This document shows, one piece after another, positions 44,786 to 54,006 of a DNA stretch of 64,000 bases. The translations under genes were made by a program, and so were the position numbers. The notes below the pieces were generated by a model, which worked only from the letters and a program-made list of their open reading frames with translations, did not search any database and was not told the DNA's origin. The stretch's first letter is position 1. Each line of letters starts with the position of its first letter. Source of the DNA: AC-32 sp963772975 (GTDB lineage Bacteria > Actinomycetota > Thermoleophilia > Gaiellales > Gaiellaceae); contig CAVYZH010000002.1 in assembly GCA_963772975.1 (NCBI GenBank), positions 496,001 through 560,000 on the forward strand, read 5' to 3'.

Positions 44786-46963
44786 TCAGGCTGAGTCGAG
44801 CGCCGGCTGCTCCGGCGCGCGAGACGGACGCACAAACAGCGCCTTGGCGGCGAACGCCGGCATCCACCAGTTCCAGTCGCCGAAGAGCTTCATCAGCGAA
44901 GGCACGAGCAGGGTACGGATCACGGTCGCGTCGAAGATGATCCCGGCCGCGAGGCCGATCCCGAACTGTTTGATGTCGACGCCCGGGCTCGACGAGAGCA
45001 CAAAGAAGGCGAACATCAGCACCAGCGCCGCGCTGGTCACGAGCTTGCCCGTGCGTGCGAGTCCGAGCGAGATTGCCGTCTCCGTGTCGCCCGTCTCGTC
45101 GTAGATCTCGCGCATGCGCGAGAGCATGAAGACCTCGTAGTCCATCGAGAGGCCGTAGAGGAAGGCGAAGATCATCAGCGGGATCCACGGGATGATCGCG
45201 TGTGTTGCAGGCACCCCCCAGATCGCCTCCGAGCCGTGGCCGTCCTGGAAGATGAAGACGATGATCCCGTAGGCCGCCAGCAGCGAGAGCAGGTTCAGAA
45301 CGACGGCCTTGATCGGCAGCAGGATCGACCTGAACGCTCGCGCCAGCAGGATGAACGTCAGCAGCACCACGAAGCCGAGCACGTACGGGAAGTTCGAGTA
45401 GACGGCCGCGACGAAGTCGCGGTCCTCGCCGGCGACGCCGCCGAGCGTGCCGTCGGTTCCCTTCAACGTGGCTCTGACGCGCTTGATCGTCCCGCGCGTG
45501 GACTTGGCCGCCCCGTCGGCGTCGGGGAAGGCCTCGACCAGGCTGTCCGGGCCTTTGTGCCAGGCGGGCGGGACGGCGACGCCGTCGATGCCAGGGACTC
45601 GCCCGACCTTCGCCGCGATCGCCTTTGGGTCGCCGTTGTTCTCGACGAGCACGACGAACGGCTTCATCACGCCGGGCGAGATCTGCGCGTCGGCGAGCAC
45701 CTGGCGGCCGTTGATCGCGTCACCCTTGCCGGGGAAGTCCTTCGCCTGCGCCTCGCTTGGGTTCAGCTGCACGCCGTAGTAGACGAGCACGCCGACGATC
45801 GCGAGCCCGGCGGCCGCGACGGGCCACGGCCGGCGCATGACGAAGCGCGCCCAGCGGCCCCACGGGCCGTCCTCCGGATGGCCTCGGTCGACGAAGCGCT
45901 TCGGCAGCAGGCGGACGCTGTTGATCCGCGGGCCGAGGGTCGCCAGCAGCGCCGGCAGCAGCGTGATCGCCGTGATCACCGAGACCGTTGGGATCAGCAG
46001 GCCGCCGATCCCGATCGAGCGGATGAACGGCAGCGGAATCACGAGCATCGAGAGCAGGCCGACGGCGACGGTCGAGCCGGAGACGATCACCGAGCGGCCC
46101 GCGTGGGTCATCGTCTCGACGAGCGCCGTCTCGACGTCCTCGCCCTCGCGCAGCTCGTCTCGGAAGCGGAAGATCATCAGCAGCGCGTAGTCGATCGCCA
46201 CGCCGAGGCCGACGAGCGCGATCAGGAACTGGACGACGATCGAGACGTCGGTGATGTACGTCAGGATCCAGACCAGCGTGAACGTGTTCAGGATCGAGGC
46301 GATCGCGACGACGAGCGGCATCAGCACCGCCGGCAGGGTGCCGAAGACGAAGAACAGGATCACGAGGCAGCCGAGGCCGCCGATCAGCGCCTCGGTGAGC
46401 ACGCTCGGGCCGCCGCTCTGGCCGCCGGTCGAGGCGTCGTAGAGCGGATCGCGCCCGGTCAGGTAGGCCTGCACGCCTGCGGGCGTCGCCTCCTTGAGCT
46501 TCGCGCGAACCTGGTCGAGGTGCACCGACGAGCTGAAGGTCGGCGACTTCGGCGGGTAGATCTCGGCGAACATCGTGTGCCCGTCCTTCGAGACGTACGC
46601 ACGGTTGTCGCCCGTCGAGAAGTACGAGGAGTCGCGCGAGCCGGGGTTGACCGCGGCCGCGGCTACGACTGCCTTCTCGATCCCCGGCTGCTTGGTGACG
46701 TCTCCGTCGCTGTGGAAGACCGCCACGAGCGGCGCCTGCTCGCCGGTGCCGAAGGTCTTCAGCGTGCGCTGGTTCGCCTCGTACGAGGAATAGCCCGGAA
46801 TCGAGAAGCTCTCGAACCAGCGCTTCGACACCTGGCCGGCCGAGAAGGCGCCGAACAGGGTCAGCACGATCCACGCCGCGATCACGATCTTGCGGCGGCG
46901 GACGATCAGGTGCGCGAGCCGCGCCAGCCGCGGCTGTTCCTCAGGCGTGCCCACCGCGTTCAC
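44786..46963 (-). CDS. MMPL/RND-family transporter
   Basis: A 725-residue RND-type exporter with two repeats of about six membrane helices each, and large extracellular loops after helices 1 and 7. Signatures: GVAIDYALLMIFRFRDEL in the first half and GLSMDYEVFMLSRMREIY in the second, the Asp residues carrying protons. Members export lipids and small molecules; the substrate is unknown. Its start overlaps the stop of the reductase-like gene by 4 bp. Confidence 0.88.
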   Translation of the reverse strand: MNAVGTPEEQPRLARLAHLIVRRRKIVIAAWIVLTLFGAFSAGQVSKRWFESFSIPGYSSYEANQRTLKTFGTGEQAPLVAVFHSDGDVTKQPGIEKAVVAAAAVNPGSRDSSYFSTGDNRAYVSKDGHTMFAEIYPPKSPTFSSSVHLDQVRAKLKEATPAGVQAYLTGRDPLYDASTGGQSGGPSVLTEALIGGLGCLVILFFVFGTLPAVLMPLVVAIASILNTFTLVWILTYITDVSIVVQFLIALVGLGVAIDYALLMIFRFRDELREGEDVETALVETMTHAGRSVIVSGSTVAVGLLSMLVIPLPFIRSIGIGGLLIPTVSVITAITLLPALLATLGPRINSVRLLPKRFVDRGHPEDGPWGRWARFVMRRPWPVAAAGLAIVGVLVYYGVQLNPSEAQAKDFPGKGDAINGRQVLADAQISPGVMKPFVVLVENNGDPKAIAAKVGRVPGIDGVAVPPAWHKGPDSLVEAFPDADGAAKSTRGTIKRVRATLKGTDGTLGGVAGEDRDFVAAVYSNFPYVLGFVVLLTFILLARAFRSILLPIKAVVLNLLSLLAAYGIIVFIFQDGHGSEAIWGVPATHAIIPWIPLMIFAFLYGLSMDYEVFMLSRMREIYDETGDTETAISLGLARTGKLVTSAALVLMFAFFVLSSSPGVDIKQFGIGLAAGIIFDATVIRTLLVPSLMKLFGDWNWWMPAFAAKALFVRPSRAPEQPALDSA

Positions 46964-47535
46964 GTTACCTGCGCCTCCGGCGCCTTCGGTGTTGCGGGCT
47001 GGTAAACGAGGATCATCACGCCGTCACCGCCGACCGGAGTGGACTTGACAAGCCGGAATGGGAGCTCCGAGGCGGTCTCGCCGAACAGCCGCCGGCCGTT
47101 GCCGAGCACGGTCGCGAAGACCATCAGCCGCAGCTCGTCCACGAGGCCGCGCTCCAGCAGCGCGTGCACGAGCTGTCCGCTGCCGTTGACGAGCAGCTCG
47201 CCCTCGAGCTCGGGGAGCTCGTCGAGCGTGACCACGCGGGTGTTGTTCCACTCCGGGTCGGCCAGCGTGGTCGAGACGACGTATTTGGGCATCGTGTTGA
47301 ACTTGTCCGCAAACTCGCCCTCGCGCGAGGGCCAGGCCGCGGCGAAGCCGGCGTACGTGATCCGGCCAAGCAGCAGCCCGTCCGCTGCCATCACCTCGTC
47401 GAGCTTGAAGCGGTCGCCCTCCTCACCCCGCTCGTAGCGAAGGGCCCAGCCGCCTCGGTCCATGCCCTCGGAGCCGCCCGGGTCCTCGAAGACGCCGTCA
47501 AGCGTGACGAACTGCGATACGACGATCCTGCTCAC
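46960..47535 (-). CDS. Dihydrofolate-reductase-fold (RibD C-terminal) protein
   Basis: A 191-residue protein of the DHFR/RibD-C fold: SQFVTLDGVFEDPGGSEGM at the start, GLLLGRITYAGFAAAWPSRE and LLVNGSGQLVHALLERGLVD later, ending GDGVMILVYQP. Members reduce pyrimidine or pteridine-like substrates with NADPH; many are uncharacterised. It is the first gene of a two-gene operon with the MMPL exporter (4-bp overlap), a recurrent pairing whose meaning is unclear. Confidence 0.85.
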   Translation of the reverse strand: MSRIVVSQFVTLDGVFEDPGGSEGMDRGGWALRYERGEEGDRFKLDEVMAADGLLLGRITYAGFAAAWPSREGEFADKFNTMPKYVVSTTLADPEWNNTRVVTLDELPELEGELLVNGSGQLVHALLERGLVDELRLMVFATVLGNGRRLFGETASELPFRLVKSTPVGGDGVMILVYQPATPKAPEAQVT

Positions 47536-47565
47536 AGCAACCGAGACGGCGTCAGTCGCCGAAAC

Positions 47566-48225
47566 TCATCGGCCCGGCTGCGGGACTACCCTGATGTACG
47601 GCTTGGGCGAGTCCCACTCGCCGAAGATCTCCTTGGCCTCGTCGTCCGAGACCGAGCCCGCGATGATCACGTCTTCGCCCTGCTGCCAGTTGACCGGCGT
47701 CGCCACCTTGTGCTGCGCGGTCAGCTGCAGCGAGTCGATCACGCGCAGCACCTCGTCGAAGTTGCGGCCGGTCGTCATGGGGTAGACGAGGATCAGCTTG
47801 ATCTTCTTGTCGGGGCCGATCACGAAGACGTTGCGGACGGTCTGGTTGTCGGCCGGCGTGCGGTCGCCGGGATCGCCGGAGACGTCGTTCGACAGCATCC
47901 CGTAGAGCTTCGAGACCTCGAAGTCGGCGTCGCCGATGATCGGGTAGTTGGGCGCGTGGCCCTGCGTCTCCTCGATGTCCCGGACCCAGTCCGCATGGTT
48001 GTCGACGGGATCCACCGAGAGGCCGATCACCTTGACGTTGCGCTTGTCGAACTCCGGCTTGATCTTCGCCATGTAGCCGAGCTCGGTCGTGCAGACGGGC
48101 GTGAAGTCCTTCGGGTGCGAGAAGAGCACCGCCCAGGAGTCGCCGATCCAGTCGTGGAAGTTGATCGGGCCCGCGGTCGTCTGGGCCTCGAAGTCCGGTG
48201 CGGTGTCGCCGAGCTGCAGTGCCAT
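47566..48225 (-). CDS. 1-Cys peroxiredoxin
   Basis: A 219-residue AhpC/TSA-fold peroxidase of the Prx6 group. The peroxidatic Cys45 lies in HPKDFTPVCTTELG. The Prx6-typical C-terminal extension (QHKVATPVNWQQGEDVIIAG) is present and no conserved resolving Cys is seen. It would reduce hydroperoxides in the cytoplasm. Monocistronic; AGGGAGGGC precedes the ATG. Confidence 0.92.
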   Translation of the reverse strand: MALQLGDTAPDFEAQTTAGPINFHDWIGDSWAVLFSHPKDFTPVCTTELGYMAKIKPEFDKRNVKVIGLSVDPVDNHADWVRDIEETQGHAPNYPIIGDADFEVSKLYGMLSNDVSGDPGDRTPADNQTVRNVFVIGPDKKIKLILVYPMTTGRNFDEVLRVIDSLQLTAQHKVATPVNWQQGEDVIIAGSVSDDEAKEIFGEWDSPKPYIRVVPQPGR

Positions 48226-48281
48226 CTAGCCCTCCCTTAACGCAGTCGGGCGAAGGGTATTCCCTCGAGTAGGCTTCGGTG

Positions 48282-49544
48282 ATGGCGACCGAGCAGGTGC
48301 ATGGTTCCGCCGCCGTGCGCGAGGAGCGCGAGCGCTATGTACCGCGCGGGATCGCGACCAGCGACTTCGTCGTCGCCCGCGCCGATGGCGCGACGCTCTG
48401 GGACGCGGACGGCAACGAGGTGCTCGACTTCGCCGGCGGGATCGCCTGCCAGAACCTCGGGCACAACCCGGAGGCCGTCGTCCGCGCGGTGCACGAGCAG
48501 GTCGACCAGTACCTGCACCAGTGCTTCATGGTCGGGATGTACGAGCCCTACGTCGAGCTCGCGCGCCGGCTGGACGCGCTCTGGCCGGGCGACAGCGCGA
48601 CGAAGACGCTGCTCGTCAGCTCCGGCGCCGAGGCGGTCGAGAACGCGGTCAAGATCGCGCGCGCCGCGACCGGGCGGCCGGGCGTCGTCGTCTTCGACCG
48701 AGCCTTCCACGGCCGCACCAACCTGACGATGGCGATGACCTCGAAGCTCGTCTACAAGCAGGGCTTCGGCCCGCTCGCACCGGAGGTCTACCGGGCGCCG
48801 GCGCCCTATCCATATCGCGGCGTCTCTGTCGAGGATGCGCTCGCCGGCCTGGAGCTGCTCTTCAAGCAGGACGTCTCGCCCGACGCGGTCGCGTGCGTCG
48901 TGCTCGAGACGGTGCAGGGCGAGGGCGGCTTCATCCCGATGCCGGCCGAGTTCATCGGCGCGCTGAAGGAGCTCTGCGAGCGGCATGGGATCGTCTACGT
49001 CGCCGACGAGGTGCAGTCCGGCTGCGGGCGCACCGGCACCGTCTGGGCGATCGAGGACGCCGGCGTCGAGCCCGACCTGATCGTCGCCGGCAAGACGCTC
49101 GGCGGCGGCCTGCCGCTCGCGTCCGTCACCGGTAAGGCGGAGCTGATGGACGCGCCGCACCCCGGCGGCCTCGGCGGCACCTTCGGCGGCAACCCCGTCT
49201 CGTGTGCGGCGGCCTGCGCCGTGCTCGACCAGCTCGCCGAGCCGGGCTTCCGCGAGCGTGCCGATGAGATCGCGTCCCTGCTACGGACGCGGCTCGACGA
49301 GCTGGCTTCCCGGCACGAGGCGATCGGCGAGGTGCGCGGGCTCGGCTCGATGCTCGCGCTCGAGTTCGCGGAGCCCTCGAGCGAGGTCTCGAAGGCCGTC
49401 ACGACGGCAGCCCGCGAGCAGGGCCTATTGCTCCTCTCGTGCGGGCTCTACGGCAACGTCATCCGCCTGCTGCCGCCGCTGACCGCGACAGACGAGGAGC
49501 TCGAGCGCGGCCTGGAGATCCTCGAGCGCTCGCTGCCGGCCTAG
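48282..49544 (+). CDS. Class III aminotransferase (4-aminobutyrate-type)
   Basis: A 420-residue fold-type I PLP enzyme. The PLP-binding Lys lies in IVAGKTLGGGLPLASVTG, preceded by YVADEVQSGCGRTGTVWAIE with the ring-stacking Asp. N-terminal FAGGIACQNLGHNPEAVVRA matches GABA or ornithine transaminases. It would use 2-oxoglutarate or pyruvate as acceptor; the donor amine is uncertain. The ATG at 48282 is preferred over a GTG 3 nt upstream. Confidence 0.9.
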   Translation: MATEQVHGSAAVREERERYVPRGIATSDFVVARADGATLWDADGNEVLDFAGGIACQNLGHNPEAVVRAVHEQVDQYLHQCFMVGMYEPYVELARRLDALWPGDSATKTLLVSSGAEAVENAVKIARAATGRPGVVVFDRAFHGRTNLTMAMTSKLVYKQGFGPLAPEVYRAPAPYPYRGVSVEDALAGLELLFKQDVSPDAVACVVLETVQGEGGFIPMPAEFIGALKELCERHGIVYVADEVQSGCGRTGTVWAIEDAGVEPDLIVAGKTLGGGLPLASVTGKAELMDAPHPGGLGGTFGGNPVSCAAACAVLDQLAEPGFRERADEIASLLRTRLDELASRHEAIGEVRGLGSMLALEFAEPSSEVSKAVTTAAREQGLLLLSCGLYGNVIRLLPPLTATDEELERGLEILERSLPA

Positions 49545-49564
49545 CCGGTCCGTAGTCTGCCGCT

Positions 49565-50056
49565 GTGACGACCGACTCTCTCGAGCGGAGCACTGCGGCG
49601 ATGGAGGCCGAGACGACCATCCGCGCCCTGCTCGGGACCGCCTGCCGCGAGGCGGTGGAGCTGTTCGACGCCACCGCCTGCGCGATCTCGCGCGTGGTCG
49701 GCGACCTGCTCGTCGGGCTCGACGAGCACACGACCTCGGGCCGGCCGCTCGCGCACGGCCACGAGTACCTGATCTCCGACTTCCCGCTCACCCGCGAGGT
49801 CGTCGACAGCGGCCTGCCACGCTGGGTCTCCCGGCTCGACCCCAAGGCGGACGAGCACGAGGCGACGTTGCTGTCGAAGCTCGGCTTCGAGTCGCTGCTG
49901 ATGGTCTGCCTGCCCTCGAGCGGCAGCTGCTGGGGGCTCGTCGAGCTGTACTTGGAGCACGGGCAGTTCGACCCCGAGCGGGCCGAGCTGGCCGCGCGCT
50001 TCTCCTCGCGGGTCGGAACGCTGCTGGAACGGCTGGAGCCGCCGGAGCTCGTCTGA
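49565..50056 (+). CDS. GAF-domain protein
   Basis: A 163-residue single GAF domain: FDATACAISRVVGDLLVGLD at the start, EATLLSKLGFESLLMVCLPS and GSCWGLVELYLEHGQFDPER later. No histidine-kinase, cyclase or DNA-binding domain is attached, so it is a free-standing small-molecule or redox sensor. GTG start 20 bp after the aminotransferase gene; probably one transcript with it and the small zinc-ribbon gene. Confidence 0.75.
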   Translation: MTTDSLERSTAAMEAETTIRALLGTACREAVELFDATACAISRVVGDLLVGLDEHTTSGRPLAHGHEYLISDFPLTREVVDSGLPRWVSRLDPKADEHEATLLSKLGFESLLMVCLPSSGSCWGLVELYLEHGQFDPERAELAARFSSRVGTLLERLEPPELV

Positions 50057-50076
50057 GCCCTGCTAGCTTGGGCCCC

Positions 50077-50229
50077 GTGGCCGAGGAACACCGGGTCGTC
50101 TGCCCGCACTGCGGGAAGGAGTTCGAGGGCGAGCTGCTGGCCCCCGAGACGACGCCGGGGCCGACCGGGTTCAAGTGCCCGCACTGCCGGCTGTTCGTGC
50201 CGCTCGAGCGCGCCGAGCCCGCCGCCTAG
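50077..50229 (+). CDS. Tiny double-zinc-ribbon protein
   Basis: A 50-residue protein from a GTG start: VAEEHRVVCPHCGKEFEGEL, then TPGPTGFKCPHCRLFVPLER. Two CPHC motifs 30 residues apart would bind zinc. It lies 20 bp after the GAF gene on the same strand. The function is unknown. Confidence 0.6.
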   Translation: MAEEHRVVCPHCGKEFEGELLAPETTPGPTGFKCPHCRLFVPLERAEPAA

Positions 50230-50286
50230 AAACTCGCCACCGATCCCTCGTTTAAGGGATAGCGGCCCGCTGCCGATAGCCACTGC

Positions 50287-52377
50287 GTGGCGGTTGATCT
50301 CTCCGTTCCGCGACCTGCTGCGGTCGCACGCGTGGCCACGGTTCCCGTACGCCTGGTGCTCGGCGGGATCGTGGCGGCGAGCTTCCTCGTGCGCTACGTG
50401 GCGGCGCTCGGCCACACGACGCCGCTCTACTTCCCCGACGAGTACATCTACTCGGGGATCGCGCGCTCGCTCGCCCAGACCGGCCGGCCGCTGATTCGCG
50501 GCTCCTCGGCGCACTTCCCGGCGATGCTCGAGCCGCTGCTCGCCGCCCCCTTCTGGCTGACGAACGACCCCGCACTCGCCTTCCGCCTGACACAGGCGGA
50601 GAACGCGCTGGCGATGTCGCTCGCGGCCGTACCCGTCTACCTGCTCGTCCGCCGGCTCGGCGGGGATGCGTGGGCCGCCCTTGCGGCGGCGGCGCTGACC
50701 GTCGTCTCGCCGGACCTCTTCTTCTCGTCCTTCGTGCTTGCCGACGCGATCGCCTACCCGCTCGTGCTCGGCGCGGTCTACCTGGGCGTCTGCGCGCTCG
50801 CGGAGCCTTCGCGCCGGCTGCAGCTCGGCTTTGCGACGCTGGCCGTGCTCGCGACCTTCGCGCGGATCCAGTACGTCTTCCTGCCGCTTGTCTTCGTGGC
50901 CGCCTCGCTCGTGGTCGAGCGCGGCTCGGTGCGCGGAGTCTGGAAGCGCTTCCGGCTCTCGGTGCTGCTCTACGCGGCGCCGCTCGCCTTCGCCGCCGTG
51001 CTCGGGCCGAAGCGCCTGCTCGGCTACTACTCGGGCGTCGCCGACCTGCACGTCAGGCCGGGCGAGATCGCCCACTGGCTGGGTACCGACGCGATGCTGC
51101 TCGCCTACGCGGCCGGCTTCGCGCTCGTTCCGGGCGCCGTCGTCGGGATCGCCCTTGCACTCTGGAAGCCGATCTCGCGCGAGGAGTCCGGCTTCGCAGC
51201 GCTCTCCGTCGGCCTGCTGCTCGGCCTCTTCGCCGAGGCGGCGCTCTACGCGACGAACGGCTCCGACCGCTTCCAGGAGCGTTACCTGATGGTGCTGCTC
51301 CCGCTCGTCTTCCCGGCCTTCGTGGTCTGGCTACAGCGCGGCCGGCCGGCGAAGCCCGCGGTCGCGCTCGTCGCGGTCGGGCTGCTAGCCCTCTCGGCGC
51401 GCGTACCGCTGTCGGGCTACACGGTCAGCGACTTCAAGCAGGACTCGCCGTTCCTGATGGGCGTCTTCCGGCTCGAGAAGGCGGTCGGGGTCGGCGACGG
51501 CTCGCTGGCGATCGCGCTCGGCGCGGCCGTGCTCGCCTGCCTGGCGGTGGCCGCTGCGTTCAAGAAACACTTCGTCTGGGTCGCCGTCGGCGCGACGATC
51601 GTCGCCTCGTGCGCGGTCTCGCTCGGCGCGATCTCGTTCGACCACCACGTCGTCCGCACCGTGCGCGCGACCTACCTGCCGCCCGACGCGCGCTGGGTCG
51701 ATCACGCCAACGTCGGCGACGCGACGCTGATCCAGACTCCGGCCACGCCGCACGCGCGCGCGCACGAGCAGCTCTTTTGGAACTCCTCGCTGACTCGGCT
51801 CGCCTTCCTCGACCAGGCCTCGCCGATCGACGCCTTCGGCCGCCCGCACGTGACGGTCGCGGACGACGGTCGCCTGCTGCTCGGCGGCAAGACGATGCGC
51901 GGCCCGCTCGCGATCTCGAACTTCGCGGTGCGTGCGCGCCTGACCGGCGCGGTTCCGGTCGCCACCGGCGCCGACTACGAGCTCTGGCGCCCGGCGGGCA
52001 CGCCGCGGATGGCGCTGTTCGTCGGCGGCCTCTACCACGACGGCTGGCTCTCGCCGGCCGGCCACCTGACGATCTATCCGGCCGCGAACGGCCGCGTGAC
52101 CGGGACGCTACGGCTCCCGCTGTCGCTGCCCGCGGCGACCAAGCCGACGACTCTGCACCTCCAGGGCCCCGATGTCGACCGGCGCGTGGTCGTCGCCCCG
52201 GGCAAGAGCATCGTCGTGACCGTGCCCGTCTCCCACCGCGGGCCGTGGACGCTGAGCTGGCACTCAAACCGGATCGGCTACCTGCAGCCCGACGACCGCC
52301 CGATCAGCGTCCAGGCCGGGATGCCGAGCTTCGGCGGCAGCTACCGCGGCAGCGCGGCGCCTAGCTCGGCTGCATGA
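50287..52377 (+). CDS. GT-C-type membrane glycosyltransferase-like protein
   Basis: A 696-residue protein. About ten or more membrane helices occupy the first 450 residues, followed by a soluble extracytoplasmic domain of about 220 residues. An acidic pair in the first outer loop (LYFPDEYIYSGIARSLAQTG) sits where GT39/GT83-type enzymes keep catalytic Asp/Glu. It probably transfers a sugar from a polyprenyl-phosphate donor to a lipid or polymer outside the membrane; donor and acceptor unknown. GTG start. Confidence 0.78.
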   Translation: MAVDLSVPRPAAVARVATVPVRLVLGGIVAASFLVRYVAALGHTTPLYFPDEYIYSGIARSLAQTGRPLIRGSSAHFPAMLEPLLAAPFWLTNDPALAFRLTQAENALAMSLAAVPVYLLVRRLGGDAWAALAAAALTVVSPDLFFSSFVLADAIAYPLVLGAVYLGVCALAEPSRRLQLGFATLAVLATFARIQYVFLPLVFVAASLVVERGSVRGVWKRFRLSVLLYAAPLAFAAVLGPKRLLGYYSGVADLHVRPGEIAHWLGTDAMLLAYAAGFALVPGAVVGIALALWKPISREESGFAALSVGLLLGLFAEAALYATNGSDRFQERYLMVLLPLVFPAFVVWLQRGRPAKPAVALVAVGLLALSARVPLSGYTVSDFKQDSPFLMGVFRLEKAVGVGDGSLAIALGAAVLACLAVAAAFKKHFVWVAVGATIVASCAVSLGAISFDHHVVRTVRATYLPPDARWVDHANVGDATLIQTPATPHARAHEQLFWNSSLTRLAFLDQASPIDAFGRPHVTVADDGRLLLGGKTMRGPLAISNFAVRARLTGAVPVATGADYELWRPAGTPRMALFVGGLYHDGWLSPAGHLTIYPAANGRVTGTLRLPLSLPAATKPTTLHLQGPDVDRRVVVAPGKSIVVTVPVSHRGPWTLSWHSNRIGYLQPDDRPISVQAGMPSFGGSYRGSAAPSSAA

Positions 52378-52756
52378 ACATCCAGCGGTGGCCCTCGAGG
52401 TCCGACGCCGAGTAGAGCCGGCCGAAGGGCTGATCTTCGGGCTCGCGCAGAATCTCGGCGCCTGCAGCCCGCGCCCGTTCGTAGTGCGTGTCGAGATCGC
52501 TGACCTCGACGTGGACGCCGTCGATCACCCACGGCGTCGCGAGCCAGCGCGCCGCCTGCTCGCACTCCTGCGCGTGCCGCTTCGGGCTGCGGTAGTCCGG
52601 ACCCGGCCAACCGAGGAAGACGGTGGCCCCGTCGAGCGAGAGCTCGGCGTGCGTCACCCGGCCCTCGTCGTCCGCGAAGCGCTCGCCCGACTCCTCGAAG
52701 CCGAACGCCGCGCCTAGCCAGTCGATCGCCGACCCGACGTCCTCGTAAGAGAGCAT
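52361..52756 (-). CDS. VOC-fold (glyoxalase/bleomycin-resistance-like) protein
   Basis: A 131-residue VOC-fold protein: MLSYEDVGSAIDWLGAAFGF at the start, HAELSLDGATVFLGWPG in the middle, VHVEVSDLDTHYERARAAGA and GRLYSASDLEGHRWMFMQ late. The motif order fits metal-binding enzymes or antibiotic-binding proteins. Start ATG at 52756; the frame runs further into rpoD antisense. It lies 17 bp downstream of rpoD on the same strand, overlapping the end of the convergent GT-C gene by 17 bp. Confidence 0.8.
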   Translation of the reverse strand: MLSYEDVGSAIDWLGAAFGFEESGERFADDEGRVTHAELSLDGATVFLGWPGPDYRSPKRHAQECEQAARWLATPWVIDGVHVEVSDLDTHYERARAAGAEILREPEDQPFGRLYSASDLEGHRWMFMQPS

Positions 52757-52773
52757 CGGGGTCGCGCGGTTGC

Positions 52774-53868
52774 TCAGACGCAGTCCTTGAGGCCTTGGGC
52801 TTCCGGAAGCGACTCGAGCTTCTTGAGCGTGTTGTTCTCGATCTGGCGGATGCGCTCGCGCGTCACGCCGAAGGCCCGGCCGACCTCCTCGAGCGTGCAC
52901 GGCTGCGCGCCCGAGAGGCCGAAGCGAAGTTCGATCACCTTGCGGTCCCGCTCGGGCAACGAGGCGAGCGCGTTCTCGATGTCCTCGCGCCGCAGCTGCA
53001 CCTGTGCCGTGTCGTACGGCGACTCGGCCTGCTCGTCCTCGACGAAGTCGCCGAGCTCGGACTCTTCTTCCTCGCCGATCGGCTTCTCCAACGAAACGGG
53101 GTGCTGGGCCATGCGCAGGATGTCGCGCACCTCCGCCGTCGTCATCTCGAGCTCGGCGGCGATCTCGTCGGGCCGCGGCTCGCGGCCCAGGCGCTGCACG
53201 AGCTGGCGCTCGATGTGCACGACCTTGTTCAGCTTCTCAACCATGTGCACCGGGATGCGAATCGTCCGCGCCTTGTCGGCGATCGCCCGCGTCACTGCCT
53301 GCCGGATCCACCAGGTCGCGTAGGTGGAGAACTTGTAGCCCTTGCGGTAATCGAACTTCTCAACCGCCCGGATCAGGCCGAGCGAGCCCTCCTGGATCAG
53401 GTCGAGGAAGCTGAGGCCGCGACCGAGGTACGACTTCGCGATCGAGACGACGAGGCGCAGGTTCGCCTCGATCATCTGCGTCTTCGCGCCCATGTCGCCG
53501 CGCTCGATCCGCTTGGCCAGGTAGACCTCCTGGTCGGCGGTCAGCAGCGGCACCTTGCCGATCTCGCGCAGGTAGAGCCGCAGCGAGTCGAGCGAGGGCT
53601 CAACGGTCAGGTCGAGCTTGGGCCCCTTTTCCTCTGGAGCCAGCGCCGGCTGCTCGTGCGGTGGGTGCTTGTGGTTCTGGCCCTCCATCAACTCGATGGA
53701 GTGGTCGATCAGGTACGTGTAGAAATCCTCGATCTGCTCCTTGGTGAGCTCGACCTCTTCGAGCCCGGAGACGATCTCGTCATAGGTGAGAAAGCCCTTC
53801 TCGAGACCGTCTTGGACAAGCTTGTGAAGTTCCTCGACGTCGGGAAGAGCAATGTCGACGGTGAGCAC
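52774..53868 (-). CDS. rpoD: Primary sigma factor RpoD/SigA
   Basis: A 364-residue group 1 sigma-70 factor. Region 1.1-like start (VEELHKLVQDGLEKGFLTYD), region 1.2 (DSLRLYLREIGKVPLLTADQ), 2.3-2.4 (GLIRAVEKFDYRKGYKFSTY and ATWWIRQAVTRAIADKARTI), region 3 with HMVEKLNKV, and 4.2 (TLEEVGRAFGVTRERIRQIE) are all present. The short inter-1/2 spacer is usual for actinobacteria. GTG start with GGAGG 5 nt upstream. It directs housekeeping transcription. A matching promoter is at 53970-53998. Confidence 0.95.
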   Translation of the reverse strand: MLTVDIALPDVEELHKLVQDGLEKGFLTYDEIVSGLEEVELTKEQIEDFYTYLIDHSIELMEGQNHKHPPHEQPALAPEEKGPKLDLTVEPSLDSLRLYLREIGKVPLLTADQEVYLAKRIERGDMGAKTQMIEANLRLVVSIAKSYLGRGLSFLDLIQEGSLGLIRAVEKFDYRKGYKFSTYATWWIRQAVTRAIADKARTIRIPVHMVEKLNKVVHIERQLVQRLGREPRPDEIAAELEMTTAEVRDILRMAQHPVSLEKPIGEEEESELGDFVEDEQAESPYDTAQVQLRREDIENALASLPERDRKVIELRFGLSGAQPCTLEEVGRAFGVTRERIRQIENNTLKKLESLPEAQGLKDCV

Positions 53869-53969
53869 TAGACCTCCCGGCTTGCTTCGCGGCTGGCGGC
53901 TTACGACCTACCTAGAAACACCAAGAGCCGGTCTCTCGCTCTCCCCCGGCTCACCCTGTTGCGGGTCGG

Positions 53970-53998
53970 ATGTTACACAGGAATTCACACAATCGGAA
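53970..53998 (-). promoter_or_regulatory. Candidate rpoD promoter
   Basis: On the minus strand TTCCGA (53993-53998) and TAACAT (53970-53975) are 17 bp apart, with an extended TG before the -10. The transcript would have a leader of about 95 nt. The stretch is AT-richer than its surroundings. Confidence 0.5.
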
Positions 53999-54006
53999 CA
54001 CTTTTT